Positions 55,514-63,992 of a DNA stretch of 64,000 nt are shown piece by piece. The stretch spans positions 520,042 through 584,041 of the forward strand of contig GG774889.1 of the NCBI GenBank assembly GCA_000163695.1, in the 5' to 3' direction. The notes beneath the pieces are model-generated. The model did not search any database and was not told the DNA's origin. It saw nothing but the letters and a program-made list of their open reading frames with translations. Source of the DNA: Bacteroidetes oral taxon 274 str. F0058 (GTDB taxonomy: Bacteria > Bacteroidota > Bacteroidia > Bacteroidales > Paludibacteraceae). The translations under genes were made by a program, and so were the position numbers. Numbering within the stretch: the first letter of the stretch is position 1; each line of letters opens with the position of its first letter.

Positions 55514-56065
55514 TTATCCGTTGTATGTGTTTTTGATATAGTCGTGGCAAGGATTGTCTTTGCTTACTATTTTGCAAGGATTGCCAAGTACCAACGAGTT
55601 GGGCGGCACATCTACATTGACAAACGCATTGGGAGCAATCAGCACGTTAGACCCTATATTTATATTGCCTACTATGACTGCACCAGTACCTATCCATACG
55701 TTATCGCCAATGGTCGGAGTTCCTTTCAGCTTCCCTCTGTTGGCTTGTCCTATTGTAACTCCGTTGGCTATATTGCAGTTTTCGCCTATTATTGCCCGTT
55801 CATTGATAACCACTGCACCGCGGTGTCCGATATAGAAACCTGCTCCTATCTTTGTGCCGGCAGGTATCTGGTATCCGTATTTGAAAGAGTATCGCCTCTT
55901 CATAACGGCAAATAATATCCAAGCAGGGGAGTATCTTTTGCTGTTTGCCATACGTCGCAAGCAATACATATATCTGAAACCGGGAAACCGAAGTCCGCGA
56001 ATAAACCCGCCTATTCCTGTCAGCCCGCCGTATCTGAAAAGGTCTGCCTTCACTGCTCTGTGCAT
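55514..56065 (-). CDS. left-handed beta-helix acetyltransferase (serine O-acetyltransferase-like)
   Basis: The 183-residue protein has an N-terminal helical part (MHRAVKADLFRYGGLTGIGG) and then hexapeptide repeats: YQIPAGTKIGAGFYIGHRG, VVINERAIIGENCNIANGVT, IGDNVWIGTGAVIVGNINIG, ending PPNSLVLGNPCKIV. His near position 90 in IGHRGAVVIN is the catalytic-type residue of CysE-like enzymes. Short length and lack of the long CysE N-terminus make it more like polysaccharide-associated acetyltransferases than true CysE. It stands alone. Confidence 0.85.
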   Translation of the reverse strand: MHRAVKADLFRYGGLTGIGGFIRGLRFPGFRYMYCLRRMANSKRYSPAWILFAVMKRRYSFKYGYQIPAGTKIGAGFYIGHRGAVVINERAIIGENCNIANGVTIGQANRGKLKGTPTIGDNVWIGTGAVIVGNINIGSNVLIAPNAFVNVDVPPNSLVLGNPCKIVSKDNPCHDYIKNTYNG

Positions 56066-56368
56066 AGAGTACTGTTTTTTTATATTTTAAATTTCGGCGA
56101 AATTAACAATAAATTTTCATTTTACCGAGAAGACACAATATCTTCGGGCTATTTTTATGGGTATTTCCCTTTTATTTTCGGGTGTAAAAAAGTAGAGTAT
56201 CTTCCGCAAACTTCCAACATCCCCGTGATAAATTTATAGGAAAAATGAGTATCTTTGCATCGAGAGAACCCCTATGTCTGACTGTGAAGTAAGATATAAC
56301 CTGCAGGTAAGTCGGATTGACGTAGAAGTTTACATATTAACTTATAAAACAATATAGATATATGAAAA
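56066..56368. other. intergenic region, 303 bases, divergent promoters
   Basis: On the minus strand TAATTTCG (plus 56098-56105) is a possible, mismatched -7 element for the acetyltransferase. On the plus strand TATCTTTG (56250-56257) serves the next gene. Nothing else is seen. Confidence 0.5.
56250..56257 (+). promoter_or_regulatory. -7 element of the hypothetical exported-protein gene
   Basis: TATCTTTG, 111 bases before the chosen ATG. Confidence 0.6.
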
Positions 56369-57070
56369 ATGAAAAGAAAAGAATTTCTTTTGTTGTTGCT
56401 GTCTGTAATACAGATTGGTGTGTTTGCTCAGAAAACCGAAGATGAAAATAATCTGTACTGGCAATCGGACAGAAAAATTAATTTCTCCGACTATCAATCG
56501 AAGTCGGATACCAATTGCATAAAATACAACGAACGATATGGGCTAAAAATGTCTTCGAGTATAGGGTTCAGATGGGTTGTAGATGTACCCAAAAGATGGA
56601 GAGGGAAGATGGACAAAGCTTATGTAGTTCCTGTCTTTTGTAAAAACTGTTCTTGTATCCTTGCCGAAGATTCTATGTCATTGAAAACAGACAGGTTACT
56701 GTTTGATATAACAGAGATTCTGTCAAGAAATATCCGTAAAGAGTTGGACGAATTTCAAAGAGCGACTAACGTTGACAATGTCAATGAAATGTTTTTCACA
56801 ACTGTCAAAAACAAATGGGACGAATTAAGAGGAGACTTTTTTGCCACAGTTATACGTGAAATATTAATCGAAAAGCAAGAGGGGGCATACGAGAAATGGA
56901 GAGAAAAGATTGATGAGATGTTGGAAAAAAGAAAGGAATATGCTACCAAGCCTGAAGATTGTTTTAGGTTTATCGCAGGTAAACCGATAGAAAAAGGTTA
57001 TAAAAAGGCAAAAAGTATTATGGGCGATATGAGAAGCAAGAATAGTAATGACACCGAAACGACCGAATAA
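56369..57070 (+). CDS. hypothetical exported protein
   Basis: This 233-residue protein has a signal peptide (MKRKEFLLLLLSVIQIGVFAQ). Downstream LYWQSDRKINFSDYQSKS resembles the W.(D/S)R.L.WSDF start of DUF922-like Bacteroidetes proteins, but the match is weak. Two CxxC-like cysteines (CKNCSC near residue 90) are present, and the C-terminal half is a Lys/Glu-rich helix. I know no function. An out-of-frame ATG occurs 8 bases upstream. Confidence 0.7.
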   Translation: MKRKEFLLLLLSVIQIGVFAQKTEDENNLYWQSDRKINFSDYQSKSDTNCIKYNERYGLKMSSSIGFRWVVDVPKRWRGKMDKAYVVPVFCKNCSCILAEDSMSLKTDRLLFDITEILSRNIRKELDEFQRATNVDNVNEMFFTTVKNKWDELRGDFFATVIREILIEKQEGAYEKWREKIDEMLEKRKEYATKPEDCFRFIAGKPIEKGYKKAKSIMGDMRSKNSNDTETTE

Positions 57071-57158
57071 TACCCCTGTATGATTTCGGGGAAAATAAAA
57101 TCTTTAATTTCTGATTCGTAATTAAATATGTTGTTCGCCTCTATATTGCATTTCCACA

Positions 57159-57190
57159 GGGCAATCACAAGGATTGCCCTTAATTGTTAT
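57159..57190 (+). terminator. hairpin between convergent genes
   Basis: GGGCAATC (57159-57166) pairs perfectly with GATTGCCC (57172-57179) with loop ACAAG, followed by TTAATTGTTATT. It lies between the 3' ends of two convergent genes; the T run is poor in both directions. Confidence 0.55.
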
Positions 57191-57206
57191 TACATCGCTA
57201 TATACT

Positions 57207-58721
57207 CTACTGCTTTATCATCTTCAATACCGCTCCATCGGCATGGACAAGATAGACGCCTTTGGACAGATGCGATACTGCCAGATGGTCTGTATTAGCG
57301 GCACGGGCTACCTCTATGCCGTACATATTATATATGCGTATCTCTTGTGCGGATGCCGAGAGGTGCAGCTCGTCGTCTGTGGGGGTGGGGTAGATGGAGA
57401 GAGCCTCTTCTGATGAGGCTTTGTCTATACCCGTAGAGGCACAGTCGTAGCTGCCAGTGGTGTTGATATCCGTATAATTACCGTCGTCTTTATATTTTCT
57501 TACATTCCAATGTTTGTTGATGGCGTTCTGTGCGTTGGTGGCTGTGACTATGGCTATTTCGGCTTGATCCGACGATTCGCCTAAGGGAAATATTGATGCA
57601 TATTCAAAGATTGTCGCTACTACATCCGGCAGGGAGCAGTAGATACGGTCGAGAGTGTAGGTAGAGAAGTTGTTGCGGTAGCAATGCAATGTCCTCAACG
57701 CATTGCATCCACTTATGTTGATGGAGGTAAGCTGGTTTTGGGAACAATTTAACGCATTCAACTCAGTGCATATGCTTACGTCGATGGTAGTAAGTCGATT
57801 GTTTTCACAATCTAACCCCGTCAACTGGGTATTCTTCGAGACATCGATAGCCGTAAGCTTATTAGACCCACAATATAACCCTAGCAACAAGGTATTCTTT
57901 GTTACATCAATGGTCGCAAGCTGATTGTTTTTACAATCTAACCCCGTCAATTGCGTGTTCTTTGTTACGTCGATGGCTGTAAGCTGATTGTTGTCACAAG
58001 ATAACGTCGACAACAATGTATTCTTCGAGACGTCAATGGAGGTAAGATTATTTGAGCGACAATCTAACCCCGTCAACTGGGTATTCTTCGAGACGTCAAT
58101 GGAGGTAAGTTTATTGAAACCACAATATAATTCCTTCAACAGTATATTTTTGTTTACGTCTATGGAGGTGAGTTTATTTTTTTCACAATTAACCCTAATC
58201 AGTTGCGTATTCTTCGAGAAGTCAATGGCTGTAAGATTGTTTGAGCGACAATCTAACGTCGTCAACTGTGTATTGTGGCTTATGTCGATGGAGGTAAGTA
58301 GATTCCCTCCACAACTTAACCCCGTCAGCAGCGTATTCTTTGTTACGTCAATGGCATCAATCTGATTGTTTGGGCAGTTTAACTCCGTCAACTGTGTATT
58401 GTGGCTTACGTCGATAGCGGTAATATTAGCTTTGTTGAAGCTGCAATTGAAGCCTTTTACGTTGCCGTAGATTCTCATAGTGTCGGCTGCTGCTGTATAG
58501 GAGCTATAACTACTCCATTTGGTGCCGACGGTGATATTTGTCGTATTGTCTCCGCTTACTATCCGTACGGGTGTGTTGGCGAAGTCAGCTTTGAGAGAGA
58601 GACTTATCTTCTTGCCGTTCTTGACGGTAAGGGAAATATAGCGTTCCATGTTTACTGTTTGTGCCTGAGCTGCGGTACAGAGCAGAAGCCCCGTGAGGGC
58701 TACAAAAAATACTTTTTTCAT
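57207..58721 (-). CDS. LRR protein 11: dispersed member of the secreted LRR/T9SS family
   Basis: This 504-residue protein has a signal peptide (ending TAAQAQ), one head (VNMERYISLTVKNGKKIS, TMRIYGNVKGFNC), twelve 21-residue LRRs of form LTSIDVSKNTQLTGLDCxxN, a divergent cap (FSTYTLDRIYCSLPDVVATI) and a sorting tail from about residue 440 (LSIYPTPTDDELHLSASAQE, EIRIYNMYGIEVARAANTD). It is about 27 kb from the tandem array on the opposite strand. Its repeats use Ile instead of Leu before Asp (IDVS), and it lacks the array terminator. It is an older copy that has not taken part in the recent homogenisation. Confidence 0.92.
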   Translation of the reverse strand: MKKVFFVALTGLLLCTAAQAQTVNMERYISLTVKNGKKISLSLKADFANTPVRIVSGDNTTNITVGTKWSSYSSYTAAADTMRIYGNVKGFNCSFNKANITAIDVSHNTQLTELNCPNNQIDAIDVTKNTLLTGLSCGGNLLTSIDISHNTQLTTLDCRSNNLTAIDFSKNTQLIRVNCEKNKLTSIDVNKNILLKELYCGFNKLTSIDVSKNTQLTGLDCRSNNLTSIDVSKNTLLSTLSCDNNQLTAIDVTKNTQLTGLDCKNNQLATIDVTKNTLLLGLYCGSNKLTAIDVSKNTQLTGLDCENNRLTTIDVSICTELNALNCSQNQLTSINISGCNALRTLHCYRNNFSTYTLDRIYCSLPDVVATIFEYASIFPLGESSDQAEIAIVTATNAQNAINKHWNVRKYKDDGNYTDINTTGSYDCASTGIDKASSEEALSIYPTPTDDELHLSASAQEIRIYNMYGIEVARAANTDHLAVSHLSKGVYLVHADGAVLKMIKQ

Positions 58722-58755
58722 AAATCTAATTAATTGTTGATATATATACCGAGTG

Positions 58756-58763
58756 CAAAGGTA
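58756..58763 (-). promoter_or_regulatory. -7 element of LRR protein 11
   Basis: CAAAGGTA on the plus strand, TACCTTTG on the minus strand, 34 bases before the start codon. The rest of the 58722-59010 spacer shows no gene. Confidence 0.65.
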
Positions 58764-59010
58764 ATATGTTTTTTTTGCATTTAGCCAAAAAAAAACATAT
58801 AATTACGAGGGAGAAATTACTATTGGCAGTACTAAGAAGGTTTTTGGGAAGTTGGATTTTAGGTTTTGGATGCGTTGTTTAGGGCTATTGGGTTTTACAA
58901 AAAAAAGTCAGCCCTGATTTTTATCGAATAGCAATAGATCCTGATGCCTTAATAACCAATCATATAGCACGACACATCGTTTTCGACAATTAAACGCTTA
59001 AACATGACTC

Positions 59011-60453
59011 CTAAAACTTACCTTCTTTGTTTGCCTCGTCGATGCTCTGGTAGAGAGCCGTGGGGTAATTGCCGCTGAAGCAGGCAAGGCAAAGCTCCTT
59101 TCGGCAGCCCGACTTGTAGAGAGCCTCCTGCGATAAGAACGCCAGCGTATCGGCACCGATAGCCTGACGCACCTGCTCCACACTCTTGCGGGCGGACATC
59201 AGTTCGTCGAATGTGCTCGTGTCTACGCCGTAGAAGCACGGGTGTGTTATCGGGGGCGAAGCAATGCGGACGTGTATCTCTTTGGCGCCTGTCTCGCGTA
59301 GCATAGCCACTATACGTCGCGATGTGGTGCCGCGTACCAACGAGTCGTCTATGAGCACCACGCGTTTGTCTTTCACTATCGAACGCACGGCAGAGAGCTT
59401 CATCTTCACCCCCTTCTCACGCATATCCTGCGACGGCTGAATAAACGTCCTCCCCACGTATTTATTCTTTACCAACCCTTGCTCGTATGGTATCCCGCTT
59501 GCTTCGGCATATCCTATCGCCGCACTCAGCGATGAGTCGGGCACGCCGATTACTATATCGGCGTCGACGGGAGCCTCTTCGAACAACAGTTTGCCGCTCT
59601 CTTTGCGGAACGAGTGTACGTTGCAACGCTCCAAATCGCTGTCGGGACGTGAGAAGTAGACAAACTCCATCGCACACAGGTAATGGTGTTTGAATTTCGA
59701 ATAATCTGTCGATGTCATACCGTTTCGGTCGAAGACGACTACCTCACCCGGCTCGACGTCTCTTACGAACTCTGCTCCGACAATGTCGAGGGCACAGGTC
59801 TCCGAACTGACGACATATCCGCCGTTGAGCCGTCCTATCGAGAGCGGACGCAGCCCATATTTGTCGCGGGCGGCATAGAGTTTGTTTTCTGTAAGGATAA
59901 GGAAAGCGAAAGCTCCCTCTATCATATTCAACGCTTCGATGATGTTGTAGAGTTTGGCTGCCTCGTCTTTCTCTTTTTTTATAAGATGTGCCAGTATCTC
60001 GGAGTCGGAGGTCGATTGGAAGATACTTCCCCTGTCTTCGAGGTAGTTCGACAGTTCCCTCGAATTGACGAGGTTGCCGTTGTGTGCCAAGGCAAAGTTG
60101 CCCGTATGGTGGCGGAATACGAACGGTTGCACGTTCTTGATGCCTCCTCCGCCGGCAGTGGAGTAGCGTACGTGTCCGATAGACGCACTGCCTTCGAGCG
60201 ACGACAGATTTTTCTCGTTGAATATCTCCGTTACCAACCCTTCGCCTTTGACGTTGGAGAATACGCCGTCGTTACACGCTACTATGCCGCAACCTTCCTG
60301 CCCGCGATGTTGCAGCGAGTGCAAGCCGTAGTATGTGAGGTTGGCAGCATTCTGCACGCCAAATACACCGAAAACACCGCACTCCTCGTGTAACTCTCTG
60401 TCGTGGATTTGTGCAAGTGTGCTAAATGTAGAATCTTGTTCGTATTCGAGCAT
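59011..60453 (-). CDS. purF: amidophosphoribosyltransferase
   Basis: This 480-residue enzyme makes phosphoribosylamine from PRPP and glutamine, the first step of purine synthesis. A propeptide-like 24-residue N-terminus precedes the catalytic Cys25 (EECGVFGVFG). GLHSLQHRGQEGCGIV, VKGEGLVTEIF and IGHRYSTAG-like HVRYSTAGGGGIKN belong to the glutaminase domain, and VVLIDDSLVRGTTSRRI is the PRPP-binding motif. CxxC positions near the C-terminus (KSGCRKELCLACF) fit the Fe-S-type subfamily. Single-gene unit with its own promoter. Confidence 0.97.
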   Translation of the reverse strand: MLEYEQDSTFSTLAQIHDRELHEECGVFGVFGVQNAANLTYYGLHSLQHRGQEGCGIVACNDGVFSNVKGEGLVTEIFNEKNLSSLEGSASIGHVRYSTAGGGGIKNVQPFVFRHHTGNFALAHNGNLVNSRELSNYLEDRGSIFQSTSDSEILAHLIKKEKDEAAKLYNIIEALNMIEGAFAFLILTENKLYAARDKYGLRPLSIGRLNGGYVVSSETCALDIVGAEFVRDVEPGEVVVFDRNGMTSTDYSKFKHHYLCAMEFVYFSRPDSDLERCNVHSFRKESGKLLFEEAPVDADIVIGVPDSSLSAAIGYAEASGIPYEQGLVKNKYVGRTFIQPSQDMREKGVKMKLSAVRSIVKDKRVVLIDDSLVRGTTSRRIVAMLRETGAKEIHVRIASPPITHPCFYGVDTSTFDELMSARKSVEQVRQAIGADTLAFLSQEALYKSGCRKELCLACFSGNYPTALYQSIDEANKEGKF

Positions 60454-60522
60454 TTATCGATAAAAAATGATGTTAGATATAAAATTTATTGAGGATGTTT
60501 ATCTGCCTTCAATTTTACGCCA

Positions 60523-60530
60523 CAAAGGTA
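60523..60530 (-). promoter_or_regulatory. -7 element of purF
   Basis: CAAAGGTA on the plus strand, TACCTTTG on the minus strand, 69 bases before the start codon. Confidence 0.65.
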
Positions 60531-60607
60531 TAAATTATTTTCCTTATTTATCGTATCCCTTTATAATGAGAAAACAGAATAATAGTGAGTCTATTCTTTT
60601 ATACGAA

Positions 60608-61291
60608 TTATAATTTGCAACCGCTTACAGAGTCTCCGTGTTTGTACGTGATAGTCCTTACTTTAGGATTTGGTCTGGGATTGACCTCATATTTCATCGA
60701 AGTCCAATATAGATCAAGATTTTTCCAAATTTTTGAGAACAAATTTCCAACAATATCAATATTAGAATGAGTTTGATTGTCGGGGAAGACATAATTTCGA
60801 GAATAGAAAGTAATATGATTGGATGTAATCCAAGGGACTCTTACCCTGACATTTTCTTCTTCATAAAAATTATTATTGCTGTCTCGGAGGTACAGATGAT
60901 GCATGATTCTATTCCCCTTTACCGTATATACGGTGATTCCTTTTATTTGGTCGTCATTTACAGTGCTTTCGCTGGCAATGGAATTGGTATATATTACAAA
61001 CGCCATTATATGGTCTTTGAATATTATATTTTTGCCTGCACAATATTTTATAAAAAACTGCAGCATATTTTCGTCTGTATCTGAGCTTGTAACACTTTCG
61101 GCATCTATTCCATCTTCTTCATACTGTATGATATTGAAAGTAGAGGTCATAGATTTATTCATCAGGTTGAACCGAACGGTTTGCCCTACCAAGTCGGGTT
61201 CTCTTCCACAGTTTTTATTTATTTTTATAGTGTTGCGATTACACGATACGAGTAAACATAACACTATGGCTAATATACTTGCGTGTTTCAT
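60608..61291 (-). CDS. lipoprotein paralogue 1 (truncated form)
   Basis: This 227-residue protein has a lipoprotein signal (MKHASILAIVLCLLVSC, Cys17) identical to its two neighbours. The body (VGQTVRFNLMNKSMTSTFNI; IKGITVYTVKGNRIMHHLYL; IWKNLDLYWTSMKYEVNP) is nearly identical among the three at protein and DNA level. It keeps only the first residues of the region that follows in paralogue 3 (VRTITYKHGDSVSGCKL, compare VRSDTTKQEVVGAGC) and then stops, so it is a truncated copy. Function unknown; periplasmic or outer-membrane lipoprotein. Confidence 0.78.
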   Translation of the reverse strand: MKHASILAIVLCLLVSCNRNTIKINKNCGREPDLVGQTVRFNLMNKSMTSTFNIIQYEEDGIDAESVTSSDTDENMLQFFIKYCAGKNIIFKDHIMAFVIYTNSIASESTVNDDQIKGITVYTVKGNRIMHHLYLRDSNNNFYEEENVRVRVPWITSNHITFYSRNYVFPDNQTHSNIDIVGNLFSKIWKNLDLYWTSMKYEVNPRPNPKVRTITYKHGDSVSGCKL

Positions 61292-61365
61292 AATAATATA
61301 AATTATAAGTTTTTGATTAATAGATTGTTTTTGCTCTTTTGGTGTGGAGAGCTCAGTGTAACCGC

Positions 61366-61395
61366 GACCAAACGATATGATATGTTCGTTTTTTT
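61366..61395 (-). repeat. shared hairpin element, copy 1
   Basis: CGACCAAACGATATGATATG followed by TTCGTTTTTTT: an imperfect hairpin (AAACGA/TCGTTT) between paralogues 2 and 1, related to elements at 62128 and 63959. Confidence 0.55.
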
Positions 61396-61417
61396 AAGTG
61401 AATACATAACTCTGTAT

Positions 61418-62053
61418 TCATTTGGGATCCGGTCTGGGATTGACCTCATACTTCATAGAAGTCCAATATAGGTCAAGATTTTTCCAAATTTTAGAGCCTA
61501 AATCTCCAACAATAAGAATATTGGAATTACTTTGGTTGTCGGGGAAGACATAATTTTTCTTATAGAAACTAATATGATTGGCTGTAATCCAAGGGACTCT
61601 TACCCTGACATTTTCTTCTTCGTAAAAATTATTATTGCTGTCTCGCAGGTACAGATGATGCATGATTCTATTCCCCTTTACCGTATATACGGTGATTCCT
61701 TTTATTTGGTCGTCATTTACAGTACTTTCGCTGGCAATAGAATTGGTATATATTACAAACGCCATTATATGGTCTTTTAATACAATGTTTTTATCGGCAC
61801 AATATTTTATAAAAAACTGTAACATATTTTCGTCTATACCTGGGGTTGTAACGCTCTCTTTTTTTGTTCCGTCGTCCTCATTCTTTATATATATATTGAA
61901 AGTAGAGGTCATAGATTTATTCATCAGGTTGAACCGAAGGGTTTGCCCTACCAAGTCAGGCCCACTGCCACAGGTCTCATCTATCTTTATAGTGTTGCGA
62001 TTACACGATACGAGTAAACATAACACTATGGCTAATATACTTGCGTGTTTCAT
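61418..62053 (-). CDS. lipoprotein paralogue 2 (truncated form)
   Basis: The 211-residue protein has the same signal and body as its neighbours but stops at KYEVNPRPDPK, just before the C-terminal region present in paralogue 3. The distance from its start to that of paralogue 1 is 762 bases, the length of one tandem unit. It may still be a stable lipoprotein. Function unknown. Confidence 0.78.
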   Translation of the reverse strand: MKHASILAIVLCLLVSCNRNTIKIDETCGSGPDLVGQTLRFNLMNKSMTSTFNIYIKNEDDGTKKESVTTPGIDENMLQFFIKYCADKNIVLKDHIMAFVIYTNSIASESTVNDDQIKGITVYTVKGNRIMHHLYLRDSNNNFYEEENVRVRVPWITANHISFYKKNYVFPDNQSNSNILIVGDLGSKIWKNLDLYWTSMKYEVNPRPDPK

Positions 62054-62127
62054 AATAATATAAAATATAAGTTTTTAATTAATAGATTGTTTTTGCTCTT
62101 TTGGTGTGGAGAGCTCAGTGTAACAAC

Positions 62128-62160
62128 GACCATATCAAAGGATATGATATGGTCATTGTT
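62128..62160 (-). repeat. shared hairpin element, copy 2
   Basis: GACCATATCA (62128-62137) pairs perfectly with TGATATGGTC (62145-62154), loop AAGGATA, between paralogues 3 and 2. Confidence 0.6.
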
Positions 62161-62185
62161 TTTAATAGATGTTTTTTACTCTTGC

Positions 62186-63391
62186 TCAATTTACTATTTT
62201 AAGAATATCGCTCATTTTTCGATTGGTAAAAGTATTTATATCTTGTTTTACCGTTTCAAGTATCGCTTTCCCTTTTCTAGTGGTAGTAATACTACTGTAC
62301 ATATCTATCAGATTTATCAAAGATTCCGACATTTGAGGTGTAAAAGGTACTGTATTCGTACGATTTTCGGAATCTAAAAAAGCTTGCATAATAGGATTGA
62401 AGTCCTTTAATACTTTTGCAGTTTCTACCGTTAGTCGAAAAGTAAATTTTCCTGACCATTCTTTTCCTAAATAATAATAATAATCGATGTATTTTCGTCC
62501 TTTGGCTGAATTATACAAAAAGTCATCCTTAAATGAGTACATTAGGTTTCTATCATAAGCGGCGGTATACGATGGTTCGTCCGCGTAACTTAATTCGGTT
62601 GCCGGACAAGGCGATAAAGGTCCATCAAGAAATTCACAATGATATTTGCTGGTAATAAGAGTCCACATACAAACCATATCCCGTGTTCCAACCTCACATC
62701 CATCCTCTGATCCACAGCCGGCCCCGACGACTTCCTGTTTGGTTGTATCAGACCTTACTTGGGAAGCCGGCTTGGGATTGACCTCATATTTCATCGAAGT
62801 CCAATATAGATCAAGATTTTTCCAAATTTTAGAGCCTAAATCTCCAACAATAAGAATATTGGAATTAGTTTGATTGTCGGGGAAGACATAATTTTTCTTA
62901 TAGAAACTAATATGATTGGCTGTAATCCAAGGAACTCTTACCCTGACATTTTCTTCTTCGTAAAAATTATTATTGCTGTCTCGCAGGTACAGATGATGCA
63001 TGATTCTATTCCCCTTTACCGTATATACGGTGATTCCTTTTATTTGGTCGTCATTTACAGTACTTTCGCTGGCAATAGAATTGGTATATATTACAAACGC
63101 CATTATATGGTCTTTTAATACAATGTTTTTATCAGCACAATATTTTATAAAAAACTGTAACATATTTTCGTCTATATCTGAGGGTGCAACGCTCTCTTTT
63201 TTTGTCCCATCGTCCTCATTCCTTACATATATATTGAAAGTAGAGGTCATAGATTTATTCATCAGGCTGAACCGAACGGTTTGTCCTACCAAGTCGGGGT
63301 CTCTGCCACAGGTCTCATCTATCTTTATAGTGTTGCGATTACACGATACGAGTAAACATAACACTATGGCTAATATACTTGCGTGTTTCAT
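62186..63391 (-). CDS. lipoprotein paralogue 3 with full C-terminal domain
   Basis: This 401-residue protein begins like its neighbours (Cys17 lipobox) and then adds a C-terminal part of about 190 residues. It opens with a Cys-rich stretch (GAGCGSEDGCEVGTRDMVCM) and contains NLMYSFKDDFLYNSAKGRKY followed by IDYYYYLGKEW. That pattern (L..F+D.+L..+..G+..I..YY) recalls the CFI-box C-terminal domain of some surface proteins, but a proper CFI box is missing. The unit is probably the ancestral, intact form. Function unknown. Confidence 0.8.
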   Translation of the reverse strand: MKHASILAIVLCLLVSCNRNTIKIDETCGRDPDLVGQTVRFSLMNKSMTSTFNIYVRNEDDGTKKESVAPSDIDENMLQFFIKYCADKNIVLKDHIMAFVIYTNSIASESTVNDDQIKGITVYTVKGNRIMHHLYLRDSNNNFYEEENVRVRVPWITANHISFYKKNYVFPDNQTNSNILIVGDLGSKIWKNLDLYWTSMKYEVNPKPASQVRSDTTKQEVVGAGCGSEDGCEVGTRDMVCMWTLITSKYHCEFLDGPLSPCPATELSYADEPSYTAAYDRNLMYSFKDDFLYNSAKGRKYIDYYYYLGKEWSGKFTFRLTVETAKVLKDFNPIMQAFLDSENRTNTVPFTPQMSESLINLIDMYSSITTTRKGKAILETVKQDINTFTNRKMSDILKIVN

Positions 63392-63450
63392 AATAATATA
63401 AATTATAAGTTTTTAATTAATAGATTGTTTTTGCTCTTTTGGTAAAGGGG

Positions 63451-63594
63451 GAGAGCTAAAAACCCCTCTTTGTGTATGGCTATATGTGAGGAGTGCTTCC
63501 ATTAGCTTTGAGCATTGCCTGCCATACACGTTATCAAAAGAGTGATAGAGGCATACCTCCGAGCTCTCTATACGGCTATCGCTGCCATATAGAG
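63451..63594 (-). ncRNA. possible structured RNA or leader of the lipoprotein cluster
   Basis: The nested stems described above would fold on either strand. A -7 element (TAATTTTG) on the minus strand at 63878-63885 could transcribe across it toward the lipoprotein genes. No family is recognised. Confidence 0.35.
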
Positions 63595-63845
63595 CGGAAG
63601 CATAAGACAATGCCGAAGCGGGGAAGGTATTTGATGAATTTTATAAAATAGTCCGTTGATTCTTTTAATGAAAACCCAACATAGCAGTAGCGTATCTTTT
63701 GTATTAAGGTATGGTTTTGTGCTCTTATGTGGGTGAGATAGCCTATTTCCCTAAATACATAAATTATTATATGCCAAACAATACCCCACCACCTATGAGT
63801 AAAACAAGCGGAGTGCTCTAAGTTGTATAGTCTATTGGCATTCAT
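63576..63845 (-). CDS. doubtful small reading frame
   Basis: An 89-residue frame starts 33 bases after the -7 element at 63878-63885. It is rich in Ile, His, Arg and Trp, has no recognised domain, and overlaps the inverted repeats. I list it only because it has a promoter in front; it may not be a gene. Confidence 0.15.
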   Translation of the reverse strand: MNANRLYNLEHSACFTHRWWGIVWHIIIYVFREIGYLTHIRAQNHTLIQKIRYCYVGFSLKESTDYFIKFIKYLPRFGIVLCFRSIWQR

Positions 63846-63877
63846 AGCGATATATTATTGCTAATAAAACTACGTGG

Positions 63878-63885
63878 CAAAATTA
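63878..63885 (-). promoter_or_regulatory. possible minus-strand -7 element before the non-coding region
   Basis: CAAAATTA on the plus strand, TAATTTTG on the minus strand. It would transcribe leftward across the inverted repeats. Confidence 0.4.
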
Positions 63886-63952
63886 AATAAAGTTTTTTAT
63901 ATTTCCAAATATAATTTTACGGATAATTTTAATGCACAAGGCTATATCCAAC

Positions 63953-63992
63953 AAAAAAACGACCATACCAAACGATACGGTCGTCTTTTTTT
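63953..63992. terminator. bidirectional terminator-like hairpin (shared element, copy 3)
   Basis: ACGACC (63959-63964) pairs with GGTCGT (63979-63984) with A run before and T run after, so it could stop transcription from both sides. The inner CCAAACGATA sequence matches the elements after the other lipoprotein genes and suggests the 3' end of another leftward gene just beyond the window. Confidence 0.65.

Noticed and set aside
59683..60393. Reading frame of 236 residues on the plus strand
   Set aside because: It is antisense to purF, whose motifs are unmistakable.
63413..63610. Reading frame of 65 residues on the minus strand
   Set aside because: It overlaps the inverted repeats and has no promoter directly before it; more likely structured non-coding DNA.
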